From Oscillospiraceae bacterium (GTDB lineage Bacteria > Bacillota > Clostridia > Oscillospirales > Ruminococcaceae), in NCBI GenBank assembly GCA_021769725.1, contig JAETSI010000005.1, positions 79,204-143,203 on the forward strand: 64,000 nucleotides of DNA, read 5' to 3'. The notes under the pieces were generated by a model. That model was not told the origin of the DNA. It was given only the letters and a program-made list of their open reading frames with translations, and did not search any database. Numbering within the stretch: position 1 is the stretch's first letter; the number at the start of each line of letters is the position of its first letter. Below, in pieces: positions 34,567 through 42,595 of the stretch. The position numbers were made by a program, and so were the translations under genes.

Positions 34567-35421
34567 ATGAACTTGAATCACGACGAAAATTCGTCAAACA
34601 TTAATGCCACAAATCAGAAAACCAAATTCGGAACACTCTATGCAGTCATATTGATTGGACTTTTGGTTCTTATGGGTATCGGACAATTTTTCTTTCCTGT
34701 TTCATCTTTGACATCTGCAAGTGATGAATCAAAACTTAAATCTGCTATAGAAAATGCTCATAGTGTGGAGAATAAAAAAGACTACAAACACAAAAAATAT
34801 TTAGGCTACAGCACAGCACTTAAAATTTCTGCAATTGACGGCAATGATAAATTGAAGTCGGCAATAGAAAATGCAAGTGTGACAGATAAAGAACACTATG
34901 AATACAGCGATTACATAAGCTATGAAGCCGCACTCAACATTTCTGAAAATGATTCAATAAAATACACCATTTCATCCGGCAATAAGATTTATCCTATAGA
35001 GTTGAAAAATAATAAGTATCAGGTCTCTTTATCCGAACTGGCATTTAAACCGATTGACTATAAAATAGATATATCTTGCAAAGAAAATCACAGTCCACTC
35101 ATTATAAATGCTGTTCTTGCTATATCAATAATTTGCCTGTTGGCGTGCGCCGTTTTTACAGTACTTGGCATTATAACAATACCAAAAAACACCAACAAAG
35201 CCTGCACTACACTGACAATCGCTTTTATACCCATGATGTTGGCAAAGCTTTCGCTTTTTCTTTCGGCAACTCAGATAAAAAATTTTAGGATCATTGAAAT
35301 CAAAGCTGAAAATATTGCAATAATTGCTGATCCTGTTCACATTTCATTAATTCCCATTATAATGCTTATTGTTTCAATCTGCATTCCGATCATCTCCTTG
35401 AAATTAATACATCGTACATAA
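34567..35421 (+). CDS. Membrane protein with tandem repeat ectodomain
   Basis: 284 residues from ATG 34567 (AAAGGAG upstream). One helix at about 24-44 is followed by an extracytoplasmic region of about 130 residues, then three helices (about 180-205, 213-235, 258-280). The ectodomain contains two copies of a 35-residue unit beginning KLKSAIENA (DESKLKSAIENAHSV ... and GNDKLKSAIENASVT ...). It lacks a zinc ribbon but otherwise looks like a distant paralogue of the protein at 33308. The function is unknown. Confidence 0.75.
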   Translation: MNLNHDENSSNINATNQKTKFGTLYAVILIGLLVLMGIGQFFFPVSSLTSASDESKLKSAIENAHSVENKKDYKHKKYLGYSTALKISAIDGNDKLKSAIENASVTDKEHYEYSDYISYEAALNISENDSIKYTISSGNKIYPIELKNNKYQVSLSELAFKPIDYKIDISCKENHSPLIINAVLAISIICLLACAVFTVLGIITIPKNTNKACTTLTIAFIPMMLAKLSLFLSATQIKNFRIIEIKAENIAIIADPVHISLIPIIMLIVSICIPIISLKLIHRT

Positions 35422-35427
35422 AAACAA

Positions 35428-35466
35428 ATCCGACGCATTCCATTCCAGAATGCGTCGGATGTTTTT
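35428..35466. terminator. Bidirectional terminator
   Basis: Thirteen-base-pair perfect stem (35428-35440 with 35448-35460) followed by GTTTTT; A-rich on the other side. It serves convergent genes. Confidence 0.92.
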
Positions 35467-35484
35467 ATAAACTATAAAATTTCG

Positions 35485-36849
35485 TTATCCGTTCAGACCG
35501 TAATATTCCTCTAACGTAAGCTTTCCCTCTCCTCCGGAAGAAAGATACGTGTAATACTGGAGGATTCTCTGAGCATCACTCCCGGATATCATGCCGTCAC
35601 TGTCAATATCAGCAGATTTTTTCTGCAATTCCGAAAACATCGACGAACCGTTCCCATTAACAATCGTATACTCCATCAGAGCAAGTGTAGCGTCAGAAGC
35701 AGTTACCATCATATTGAAATCAACATCGCCCATTTTAAAGTTTCCGGCTACTTTTTTATAGGTATCAAGCGGAATAAGGGGATATTTTATTTTATATCCA
35801 GAATTCGGTAAGCTACAGTAAACCTGCGTCAAGAGTCCGCTGTCGTCATGAAGATTGCCGATAGTATCAAGTACTTCGGCAGCAATTGCCAGATGCCCTC
35901 TCTGATTCGGATGAAAATCTCTGTCATCTCCTGAAAGCTGCATATCAGTGAAGAAATACGCAAATCCCTGCTCGGTTGCTTCAGCGTTATCAGGAAGAGA
36001 TGTGAATTCGTTCAGAATGTCAGCCACCTCGACGCCTTCTATATTGTTCAATTCCGTTCTGAAATCTTCAAGTATATCCTTGAATCTGAGTCTTATCATA
36101 CCGATTGCCAGACTCTTATTTTTACTTGAGAAATGCTCCTCCATGTAATCCGGCGAGAACTGTATCGGCTGGTAAACGCTCTGAATAATAATCCTTGCAT
36201 CGGGATTTATTGCCTTTATTCCGTTCATTGCTTCCTTGATATTCGGAATTATAACATTGTCTATATACCCCTCATAAGTCTGGTTGTTATGGCAGAGATT
36301 ACCGGAGATATCACCAAGAATTCTACTAAGCTTCAACTGTGCTGCCATACCGTTATTTTCAGCATATTCCATAAGGCCGCCCTTACCGTCTATGTTCATA
36401 TATTCCAGAAGATCGCTTATGGTAGGTTCCTGCGGAATATCGTCTTTGGTATATCCCTCGTTGAGAAAACCTTCATCAGCTGCAAAAGCAAGAAGTTTTT
36501 TTGCTGCATAATTCATCATGTCGTTTCCGCCGATCGAAATAATTACTACTTCGGAATCAGCTACGGATTTCTTCTGATCGTCTGAAAGATTACCTATAAC
36601 ATCAAGAAGATCAAATGTAGTATCTCCGGAAACAGCGTAATTTCCGACCTCACACCCCAGATAATCACCGATGATCTGACCGTAATTATATTCCCTTTCA
36701 GGGTCAAGACCGTATCCGGAAGCAATGCTGTCGCCAAAAATTGTGATGCTGTCGATTCCGGATGTTTCTCCGGCAGCCGGTGCAGGCGGCATCACCGTAA
36801 GGGAAACTCCCATAACAGCAGAAAGCAATGCTGATATTATTTTTTTCAT
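35485..36849 (-). CDS. Dockerin-bearing SGNH/GDSL hydrolase (esterase)
   Basis: 454 residues. A signal peptide (1 to about 27) leads into an SGNH esterase. Block I is FGDSIASGYG with nucleophile Ser41, block III is IGGND (Asn109), and block V is DDRDFHPNQRGH with Asp311 and His313. From about 373 there is a C-terminal dockerin with two calcium loops (GDVDFNMMVTASDATLAL and ADIDSDGMISGSDAQRIL), each followed by a helix. It is a cellulosomal carbohydrate esterase, possibly a deacetylase or feruloyl-type enzyme; the substrate is not determinable. It is an independent transcription unit. Confidence 0.9.
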   Translation of the reverse strand: MKKIISALLSAVMGVSLTVMPPAPAAGETSGIDSITIFGDSIASGYGLDPEREYNYGQIIGDYLGCEVGNYAVSGDTTFDLLDVIGNLSDDQKKSVADSEVVIISIGGNDMMNYAAKKLLAFAADEGFLNEGYTKDDIPQEPTISDLLEYMNIDGKGGLMEYAENNGMAAQLKLSRILGDISGNLCHNNQTYEGYIDNVIIPNIKEAMNGIKAINPDARIIIQSVYQPIQFSPDYMEEHFSSKNKSLAIGMIRLRFKDILEDFRTELNNIEGVEVADILNEFTSLPDNAEATEQGFAYFFTDMQLSGDDRDFHPNQRGHLAIAAEVLDTIGNLHDDSGLLTQVYCSLPNSGYKIKYPLIPLDTYKKVAGNFKMGDVDFNMMVTASDATLALMEYTIVNGNGSSMFSELQKKSADIDSDGMISGSDAQRILQYYTYLSSGGEGKLTLEEYYGLNG

Positions 36850-36866
36850 TCCGATTCCTCCCGTTT

Positions 36867-36888
36867 AGAACCTGTATTCACAGGTTCT
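36867..36888 (-). other. Leader hairpin before esterase ribosome site
   Basis: AGAACCTGT/ACAGGTTCT (9 bp, 4-nt loop) lies between the promoter and the ribosome site, about 17 bases from the start codon. No U tract; it may be an mRNA stabiliser or an operator. Confidence 0.5.
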
Positions 36889-36910
36889 TAATATAAATGC
36901 CTTTATGCAT

Positions 36911-36939
36911 ATTATAAACTATTTTGAGCAAAATGTCAA
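36911..36939 (-). promoter_or_regulatory. Promoter of the dockerin esterase
   Basis: Minus strand TTGACA (36939-36934), a 17-bp spacer and TATAAT (36916-36911). Confidence 0.9.
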
Positions 36940-37007
36940 GCATATATGCACTGTCAGAAATTGCGAAAAAAATATATCTTTTTACTTGCATTTATTACAA
37001 AATTCTA

Positions 37008-37036
37008 TTGACATATCGACGAAAAAAGTGTATAAT
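37008..37036 (+). promoter_or_regulatory. Promoter of rny with a long leader
   Basis: TTGACA (37008-37013), a 17-bp spacer and TATAAT (37031-37036). The transcript would have about 225 nt before the start codon; that stretch (37,045-37,269) contains no open frame worth reporting and no riboswitch I recognise. Confidence 0.85.
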
Positions 37037-37269
37037 AAATATGTTGTATTTATTTGCATAGTATTACTATGGCAGTTTATGCGGCTTTGTTTTACATCAT
37101 CTTCGGGGTGCATATAAAAATAAACATTGCTCTCCGCTGTATAAATATAATTATAAACAGCATCAATATATTTTAATGAATAAAATAATGCGGCATTTAC
37201 CGCCTTTAAGTAATAGGTTTATAGTACAAGCTTATTAAATCATTTTTGAAAAAGGAGGTAATGCACTGT

Positions 37270-38847
37270 ATGGACTTGATTATTGCAATTATTATGATCG
37301 TTCTGGCTCTCGCTGTCGGAATAGCAGTCGGCGGATTCATCGCATATAAAAAAGGCGTTGACGCAGGCATCGAAAAGCGCAAACAACAGGCTGAATCTAT
37401 CGTAGGCTCCGCTGAACAACAGGCTGAACGCATCATTGAAGACGCCGAAAAAGACGCTGACAATAAGAAAAAAAGTGCTCTTATTGAGGCAAAGGACGAA
37501 ATCCATAAGCTCCGCACGGAAGCTGACAAGGAAATCAAGGATCGCAGAGCAGATTTGTCACGTCAAGAAAGACGTATGCAGCAAAAAGAGGAGAATCTCG
37601 ATAAAAAGAACGATAATCTTGAGCGAAAAGAGGACATTCTCAATCAAAAGATAAAATCCGCTGATGAAAAACTCAAGGAAGCTGAAACAATTAAAAAAGG
37701 TCAGCTGGACGTTCTTGAAAGGATCTCTGAATTTACCAAAGATCAGGCTAAAGAATACATAATTTCAAAACTTGAAGAAGATCTTGTTCATGAAAAGGCT
37801 GTTAAGGTGGCAGCTTATGAACAGCAAATCAAAGACGAATGCCAGGAAAAGGCAAGAAGCTATATTTCGCTGGCTATTGCAAAGGTTGCTGCCGATCAGG
37901 TATCGGAAGCCGCCGTTTCTGTTGTCCCACTCCCCAATGACGAAATGAAGGGACGTATTATCGGACGTGAGGGCAGAAATATCAGAACCCTCGAAACACT
38001 TACCGGGGTTGATCTTATCATCGACGATACTCCCGAAGCTATCACTTTGTCCTGCTTCGATCAGATACGCCGTGAAGTGGCAAGAATCGCTCTCGAAAAG
38101 CTTATTGCCGACGGCAGAATACACCCCACACGTATTGAAGAAATGGTCGACAAAGCACGCCGTGAGGTCGAATACCGCATCAAGCAGGAGGGTGAACGTG
38201 CTGTTATTGAGACAAATGTTCACGGTGTAAACCACGAACTTATTAAGCTTATCGGACGTCTTAAATTCCGTACAAGCTATCGCCAGAATGTACTTGATCA
38301 CTCAATCGAAGTTGCAAAGCTCTGCGGAGTTCTTGCTTCCGAGCTGGGCGTTGACGCAAATATCGCACGCCGTGCAGGTCTTCTCCACGATATTGGCAAG
38401 GCTCTCACTTCAGAGATCGAAGGCTCACACGTTCAGATTGGTGTTGATGTATGTAAGAAGTACAACGAAAATCCCGTTGTTATCCACGCTATCGAAGCTC
38501 ATCATAACGACGTTGAACCCAGAACGGTTATTGCCTGCATAGTTCAGGCTGCTGACGCTATTTCTGCTGCAAGACCCGCCGCAAGAAGCGAAAATTACGA
38601 AAGCTATATCAAGCGTCTCCAGAAGCTTGAAGAGATTTGTACATCATATGACGGCGTTGAAAAATGTTTTGCCGTTCAAGCAGGACGTGAAGTCAGAATC
38701 ATGGTCGTTCCCGAAGTCATCAACGATGAGAAGATGGTTCTCGTGGCAAGACAAATCGCTCAGCAGATCGAAACAGAAATGGATTATCCCGGACAGATCA
38801 AAGTCAATCTCATTCGTGAAAGCAGGGTTACTGACTACGCTAAATAA
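37270..38847 (+). CDS. rny: Ribonuclease Y
   Basis: 525 residues from ATG 37270 (AAAGGAGG 11 bases upstream; ATG 37261 is only two bases from that site). The layout is standard: an N-terminal membrane helix ([20 protein letters not shown]), a long charged coiled coil to about residue 150, a KH domain ([20 protein letters not shown] then [19 protein letters not shown]), and an HD domain ([12 protein letters not shown]). It is the membrane-bound endonuclease that initiates mRNA decay in Bacillota. Confidence 0.97.
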   Translation: MDLIIAIIMIVLALAVGIAVGGFIAYKKGVDAGIEKRKQQAESIVGSAEQQAERIIEDAEKDADNKKKSALIEAKDEIHKLRTEADKEIKDRRADLSRQERRMQQKEENLDKKNDNLERKEDILNQKIKSADEKLKEAETIKKGQLDVLERISEFTKDQAKEYIISKLEEDLVHEKAVKVAAYEQQIKDECQEKARSYISLAIAKVAADQVSEAAVSVVPLPNDEMKGRIIGREGRNIRTLETLTGVDLIIDDTPEAITLSCFDQIRREVARIALEKLIADGRIHPTRIEEMVDKARREVEYRIKQEGERAVIETNVHGVNHELIKLIGRLKFRTSYRQNVLDHSIEVAKLCGVLASELGVDANIARRAGLLHDIGKALTSEIEGSHVQIGVDVCKKYNENPVVIHAIEAHHNDVEPRTVIACIVQAADAISAARPAARSENYESYIKRLQKLEEICTSYDGVEKCFAVQAGREVRIMVVPEVINDEKMVLVARQIAQQIETEMDYPGQIKVNLIRESRVTDYAK

Positions 38848-38858
38848 AGTTGCAAATT

Positions 38859-38886
38859 GCGGACGGTTCATTCCGTCCGCTTTTTT
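38859..38886 (+). terminator. Terminator after rny
   Basis: GCGGACGG/CCGTCCGC stem (38859-38866 with 38873-38880), 6-nt loop and six Ts. Confidence 0.93.
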
Positions 38887-38922
38887 AAAACCCTCTCAAA
38901 ATTTTTTAAGGAGTTGAAATGT

Positions 38923-40533
38923 ATGAAAAAAACCATCATCGCCATGCTGACAGCTGCCCTCGCTGCCGGAGCTTCCACTGCCTCAGCAAGCTGCCTCAGC
39001 ACCGGCGCTGACTGGACGCAGATTGGATACATGGGGGATCTCAACAACGATTCCCAGGTGAATTCTGCCGATCTTGTCCTCATGGCAAAACACCTGAACG
39101 GAACGCAGCCGCTCAGAATCGCCAACGCCTATTCCATTCTCGGTTCTCCGCTGTCGATAAACGGCGGCGAAACCATTGAAAACGTCAATTTCCTCCATAC
39201 CGCAGATATTGACCGTGACGGCGTTATAGACGTCTTTGACATGGTTCTTCTCCGGCAGCGTGTACTCAGCGGACAGAGCGAAACGGTGCACATCTGGGAA
39301 TATCCTGCTCCGGTTGAATCACCTTTTATAGACGCTCCCATTAAAGATGTCGAAGCCTACCTGCCCTCTCAGGATGAAGGAACCCTTGTTATTTTCTACG
39401 TTGATTTCCCCGACTGCAAATATACTTATGCACCGTCGGCAGAAGAGATCAGCGAAATTGCCTTCGGTGCAGAGGATACATCCGACAAGAATTATCCTTT
39501 TGACAGTATGTCCGCTTTCTACGGACGTTCATCAAAAGGAGCAATGTATCTCAAAGGCAAGGTGTTCCGATATACGGCAAAGGAAAGCGTTTCAGCATAC
39601 GGAACCGACAAGGCAAAATTGGCAATGGAGTGCTACAACGCTTTTAATGACAGCGAAGACTTCACCATGTATGACGGCGATAAGGACGGATATATCGACG
39701 CCACTCTGTTCAGCGTCCCCACAGCTGCCGGAGATACAGACTGGTGGCCATGTGCCGGTCCCCTAGGCAGGGATGAATTCACCGTTGACGGAATGAAAGT
39801 CGGTCATATTATTACCGGAAACGCCCAGATAGAAGCTTCTGACGACTACTACAACTTCAACAGCAGCTATCTCCATGAAATGGGACACTGCATGGGGCTG
39901 CCTGATTACTATCTCTACAGCGGAGACGACAGCGAAGGTATGCACGGAATGGCAGGCTCTGAACTTATGGACACGGACGCCACAACGGATTTCGGCGCAT
40001 TTTCCAAGCTTCAGCTTGGCTGGTACAGGGAAAATCAAATACAGGTTTACGACAGTTCTCAGGGAACGCAGAGTTTTACTCTCAACAGCTCTCAGTCTGA
40101 CGACGGAAACTGTGTTATCATACCCTACGGCAATCTTGATGACAAATATCATTCTGAATACTTCATTATAGAATACAACACCAATGACCGCAATAACAGC
40201 AAGCCGCAATGGTGGCAGCCAACCGGAAACGGTGTGCGTATTTATCACGCAGACGCAGAACTTTTTGACAACGGCTGGTGGGTATCGTACAAATATGCAA
40301 GCGGCTCGGAATTCACCAAAAACGATACGGGACGCCGCCTTATCCGTCTTGTAAACGAAACAACAGACAACTCTGCTGACAATTACTTCCACGATGGAGA
40401 TGTTGTAAACAGCTCTGTAAACGGTTTCCGGTGGTATGACAGTTCCGATGCCGAAACTGTTGATCCGGGATTAAAAATAGAAGTAGGAACTTCGGAAAAC
40501 GGTTCATGTACAATAACCGTCTCAAAGACATAA
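38923..40533 (+). CDS. M6-like secreted metallopeptidase with N-terminal dockerin
   Basis: 536 residues from ATG 38923 (AAGGAG nine bases upstream). A signal peptide (1 to about 23) is followed directly by a dockerin (about 36-125: GDLNNDSQVNSADLVLMAKHL and ADIDRDGVIDVFDMVLLRQRV). The rest is an immune-inhibitor-A/M6-like peptidase: VIFYVDFPDCKYTYAP, the zinc motif LHEMGHCMGLPDYY (His318, Glu319, His322) and GMAGSELMD as the Met-turn region, then a beta-rich tail. An N-terminal dockerin on a protease is unusual. It probably acts on cell-surface or plant proteins while cellulosome-bound. Confidence 0.87.
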   Translation: MKKTIIAMLTAALAAGASTASASCLSTGADWTQIGYMGDLNNDSQVNSADLVLMAKHLNGTQPLRIANAYSILGSPLSINGGETIENVNFLHTADIDRDGVIDVFDMVLLRQRVLSGQSETVHIWEYPAPVESPFIDAPIKDVEAYLPSQDEGTLVIFYVDFPDCKYTYAPSAEEISEIAFGAEDTSDKNYPFDSMSAFYGRSSKGAMYLKGKVFRYTAKESVSAYGTDKAKLAMECYNAFNDSEDFTMYDGDKDGYIDATLFSVPTAAGDTDWWPCAGPLGRDEFTVDGMKVGHIITGNAQIEASDDYYNFNSSYLHEMGHCMGLPDYYLYSGDDSEGMHGMAGSELMDTDATTDFGAFSKLQLGWYRENQIQVYDSSQGTQSFTLNSSQSDDGNCVIIPYGNLDDKYHSEYFIIEYNTNDRNNSKPQWWQPTGNGVRIYHADAELFDNGWWVSYKYASGSEFTKNDTGRRLIRLVNETTDNSADNYFHDGDVVNSSVNGFRWYDSSDAETVDPGLKIEVGTSENGSCTITVSKT

Positions 40534-40554
40534 TACAAAGAAAGGTTCGGAATT

Positions 40555-41970
40555 ATGGCAAAAAATATAATGAACACCTCTGACAGATCCAATTTCATAC
40601 TCAACATGACAGAAGAACAGTATTCAAAGGCGGCCGCATTCGGAATTATTGTTTCCTGCCTTGCAGTATCGCTTTTTACAATACAGCCTGAGACCTCTTC
40701 AGTGCCGGCGTATTCAATTTCCGCTATTGGACTGGCTATTCCGGGAGTAATCTGCATAATACTGGCTCTTATTTCTATAATCAGAAAATTCATTGAAAAA
40801 AAGGCGATTTTTTCCTCATGTGCATTTGGAGCCATGGCTGGCTGGGGAGTTATTTCCATGCTTGATTCATATGACATTAACGTAGGATTTTACGGCTATC
40901 CGCAGCGTGGGGAAGGACTTCTGGCAATTATATTTTACTGCTGTATCTTCATAACAGCCGCTTCCATAAAGCGTGAAAAAGCTCTGAAAGCCGTTGTAAA
41001 CGGCATCATACTTGCAGGACTTGTCAACTCACTGTTTGCCATGCTGCAAATATTTACCGGAAAATTCTGTTTTTACCGTAACTTATCAGCTTTATTTATA
41101 TCCTTTGCCGCCTCCGGACTTTCACAATCCCCCCTCTTTCTGGCAATGGTACTCACACTTTCTCTTATAGCGGCACTTGTCACATTTGTACTGGATTCTT
41201 CTAAAAAGCGCAAAACATTCTGCCTGATCAGTTCCTGTACTTTCACGTTCGCAATGATCTACACTTTTTCGCTGATAAGCCTTGTTGGTATTGGCTTGGC
41301 TATTATCTTTGCAATTGTTGCTGCCGCCATAAAGAAATCACCGAAAAAATCACTCATTCTGCTTCTTGTACCTATAGCTGCCGGCGCTCTTGCTGTTACT
41401 CTCTGTCTCAATGGATTAAGTTCAAAATACAAGAATTATAATCTCTATGACGGACGCATCCTTTGGAATCAAGACGCCTACCGAAGAGTATCTGCCAGTG
41501 GGGATTACGACAGCCGTGCCGTTGATATCAAAAACACATATGATGTTTACAGTTTCCTGAACAGAAAAACCATTGATATTATAAAGGATTTCCCACTCAC
41601 AGGAACAGGTCCGGAACAACTCGTCTATCCTCAGATCTATAAAATTACCGATCAAGCAGGAAATAAGCTTGAGTCTATGGCTGAGGTCGTAAAAGAAAAT
41701 CCCGGCACATTTGACAAGGTCTACAATGAGTATCTGTATACTGCGGCAACAAGAGGAATTCCCTCACTCATTGCTCTTCTCTGCGTTATAATCTCCGTGA
41801 TCTGCATTGGTTACAAGAATATGAAAAAAACGGCGTCTCCTGAAACTTCCTGTCTGTTTTTTGTAACGCTAGGAGGAGCGCTTATATTCCTTATCGGATG
41901 CAGCAATATTACTTTCGCTCCAATTTTCTGGGCAGCAGCCGGAGCATCGTTGGTTAAAGCTGCGGAATAA
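40555..41970 (+). CDS. O-antigen ligase-like polytopic membrane protein
   Basis: 471 residues with about ten membrane helices and a large outside loop between residues 295 and 385. Family features are GYPQRGEGLLAII near residue 118, the LTGTGPEQLVYP motif (about 347-358), and a loop ending VYNEYLYTAATRGIPSL, all found in Wzy/O-antigen ligase-type glycopolymer polymerases. In Gram-positives such proteins handle wall or capsular polysaccharides. It starts 21 bases after the peptidase stop with a GAAAGG ribosome site, so the two may be co-transcribed. Confidence 0.8.
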   Translation: MAKNIMNTSDRSNFILNMTEEQYSKAAAFGIIVSCLAVSLFTIQPETSSVPAYSISAIGLAIPGVICIILALISIIRKFIEKKAIFSSCAFGAMAGWGVISMLDSYDINVGFYGYPQRGEGLLAIIFYCCIFITAASIKREKALKAVVNGIILAGLVNSLFAMLQIFTGKFCFYRNLSALFISFAASGLSQSPLFLAMVLTLSLIAALVTFVLDSSKKRKTFCLISSCTFTFAMIYTFSLISLVGIGLAIIFAIVAAAIKKSPKKSLILLLVPIAAGALAVTLCLNGLSSKYKNYNLYDGRILWNQDAYRRVSASGDYDSRAVDIKNTYDVYSFLNRKTIDIIKDFPLTGTGPEQLVYPQIYKITDQAGNKLESMAEVVKENPGTFDKVYNEYLYTAATRGIPSLIALLCVIISVICIGYKNMKKTASPETSCLFFVTLGGALIFLIGCSNITFAPIFWAAAGASLVKAAE

Positions 41971-41977
41971 TCTTATT

Positions 41978-42056
41978 GTGGTGACGACAACGCAGTTATG
42001 TACAAAATCTGCCGACAGATATGCGCGATTTGCAATGTCGTTTAGTATAAAATATG
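41978..42056 (-). repeat. Degenerate fragment of the hairpin repeat family
   Basis: GGTGACGACAACGCAG (41980-41995) matches, in reverse complement, the CTGCGTTGTCGTCGTCACC half of the core at 21,820 with one GTC unit missing. The rest of the core hairpin and the other arm are absent. The end (TTGCAATGTCGTTTAGTATAA) also resembles the right arm of the palindrome at 54,256-54,298. Confidence 0.5.
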
Positions 42057-42080
42057 TAAGTGACATCTAACAAAAATAGC

Positions 42081-42108
42081 TTGATTTTTTCTGAAATTAT
42101 GCTATAAT
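42081..42108 (+). promoter_or_regulatory. Promoter of the ferredoxin gene
   Basis: TTGATT (42081-42086), a 16-bp spacer and TATAAT (42103-42108). Confidence 0.75.
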
Positions 42109-42159
42109 ATAATATAAATGGGGGACTTGTACCCTCAAATAATACGGAGGTGCATACTT

Positions 42160-42330
42160 ATGGCATACATTATATCAGATGACTGCATCAGCTGCGGCGC
42201 TTGCGCTGGCGAGTGTCCTGTAGGTGCTATTTCAGAGGGAGACGGAAAATACGTTATCGACGCTGATGCTTGCGTTGAGTGCGGTGCTTGTGCAGGCGTT
42301 TGCCCTGTTTCAGCTCCTTCTGCTGAATAA
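42160..42330 (+). CDS. 2[4Fe-4S] ferredoxin
   Basis: 56 residues with two clusters: CISCGACAGECP and CVECGACAGVCP. It is a clostridial-type ferredoxin, the low-potential electron carrier for pyruvate:ferredoxin oxidoreductase and hydrogenases in anaerobes. GGAGGTG lies seven bases before the ATG. It is monocistronic with its own promoter and terminator. Confidence 0.97.
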   Translation: MAYIISDDCISCGACAGECPVGAISEGDGKYVIDADACVECGACAGVCPVSAPSAE

Positions 42331-42347
42331 TCTTTCAACTCATAACG

Positions 42348-42390
42348 ATAAACAGCTCTCTGCACAGAGGGCTGTTTATTTTTATTTTTA
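42348..42390 (+). terminator. Terminator after ferredoxin
   Basis: ATAAACAGC/GCTGTTTAT stem (42348-42356 with 42371-42379) with an inner CTCTG/CAGAG extension, then a T-rich tract. Confidence 0.88.
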
Positions 42391-42405
42391 TTTTTTTAAA
42401 AGGTA

Positions 42406-42434
42406 GTGACATTTCCATTTATTTATGGTATAAT
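42406..42434 (+). promoter_or_regulatory. Promoter of nadB-nadC
   Basis: GTGACA (42406-42411), a 17-bp spacer and TATAAT (42429-42434). The leader is about 155 nt with GGCAGTACC and GGTATGCC as possible pairing segments; I do not recognise an NAD riboswitch. Confidence 0.75.
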
Positions 42435-42595
42435 AAAATAAGTATAGGCAGTACCGTACGCAGATCATGCCGAAACTGTTTGGTCGATTTTTGTCGGATA
42501 GTATAAACGCAGCACGGATTCGTTACAAAATTGTCAGGTATGCCTTGCTTATAATCTTACATCAGTACATAATACTAACAAAAGGACGTGATCAT

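Noticed and set aside
42435..42595. Possible NAD-sensing riboswitch before nadB
   Set aside because: I could not match the leader to a known NAD-binding class; only weak pairing segments are seen.
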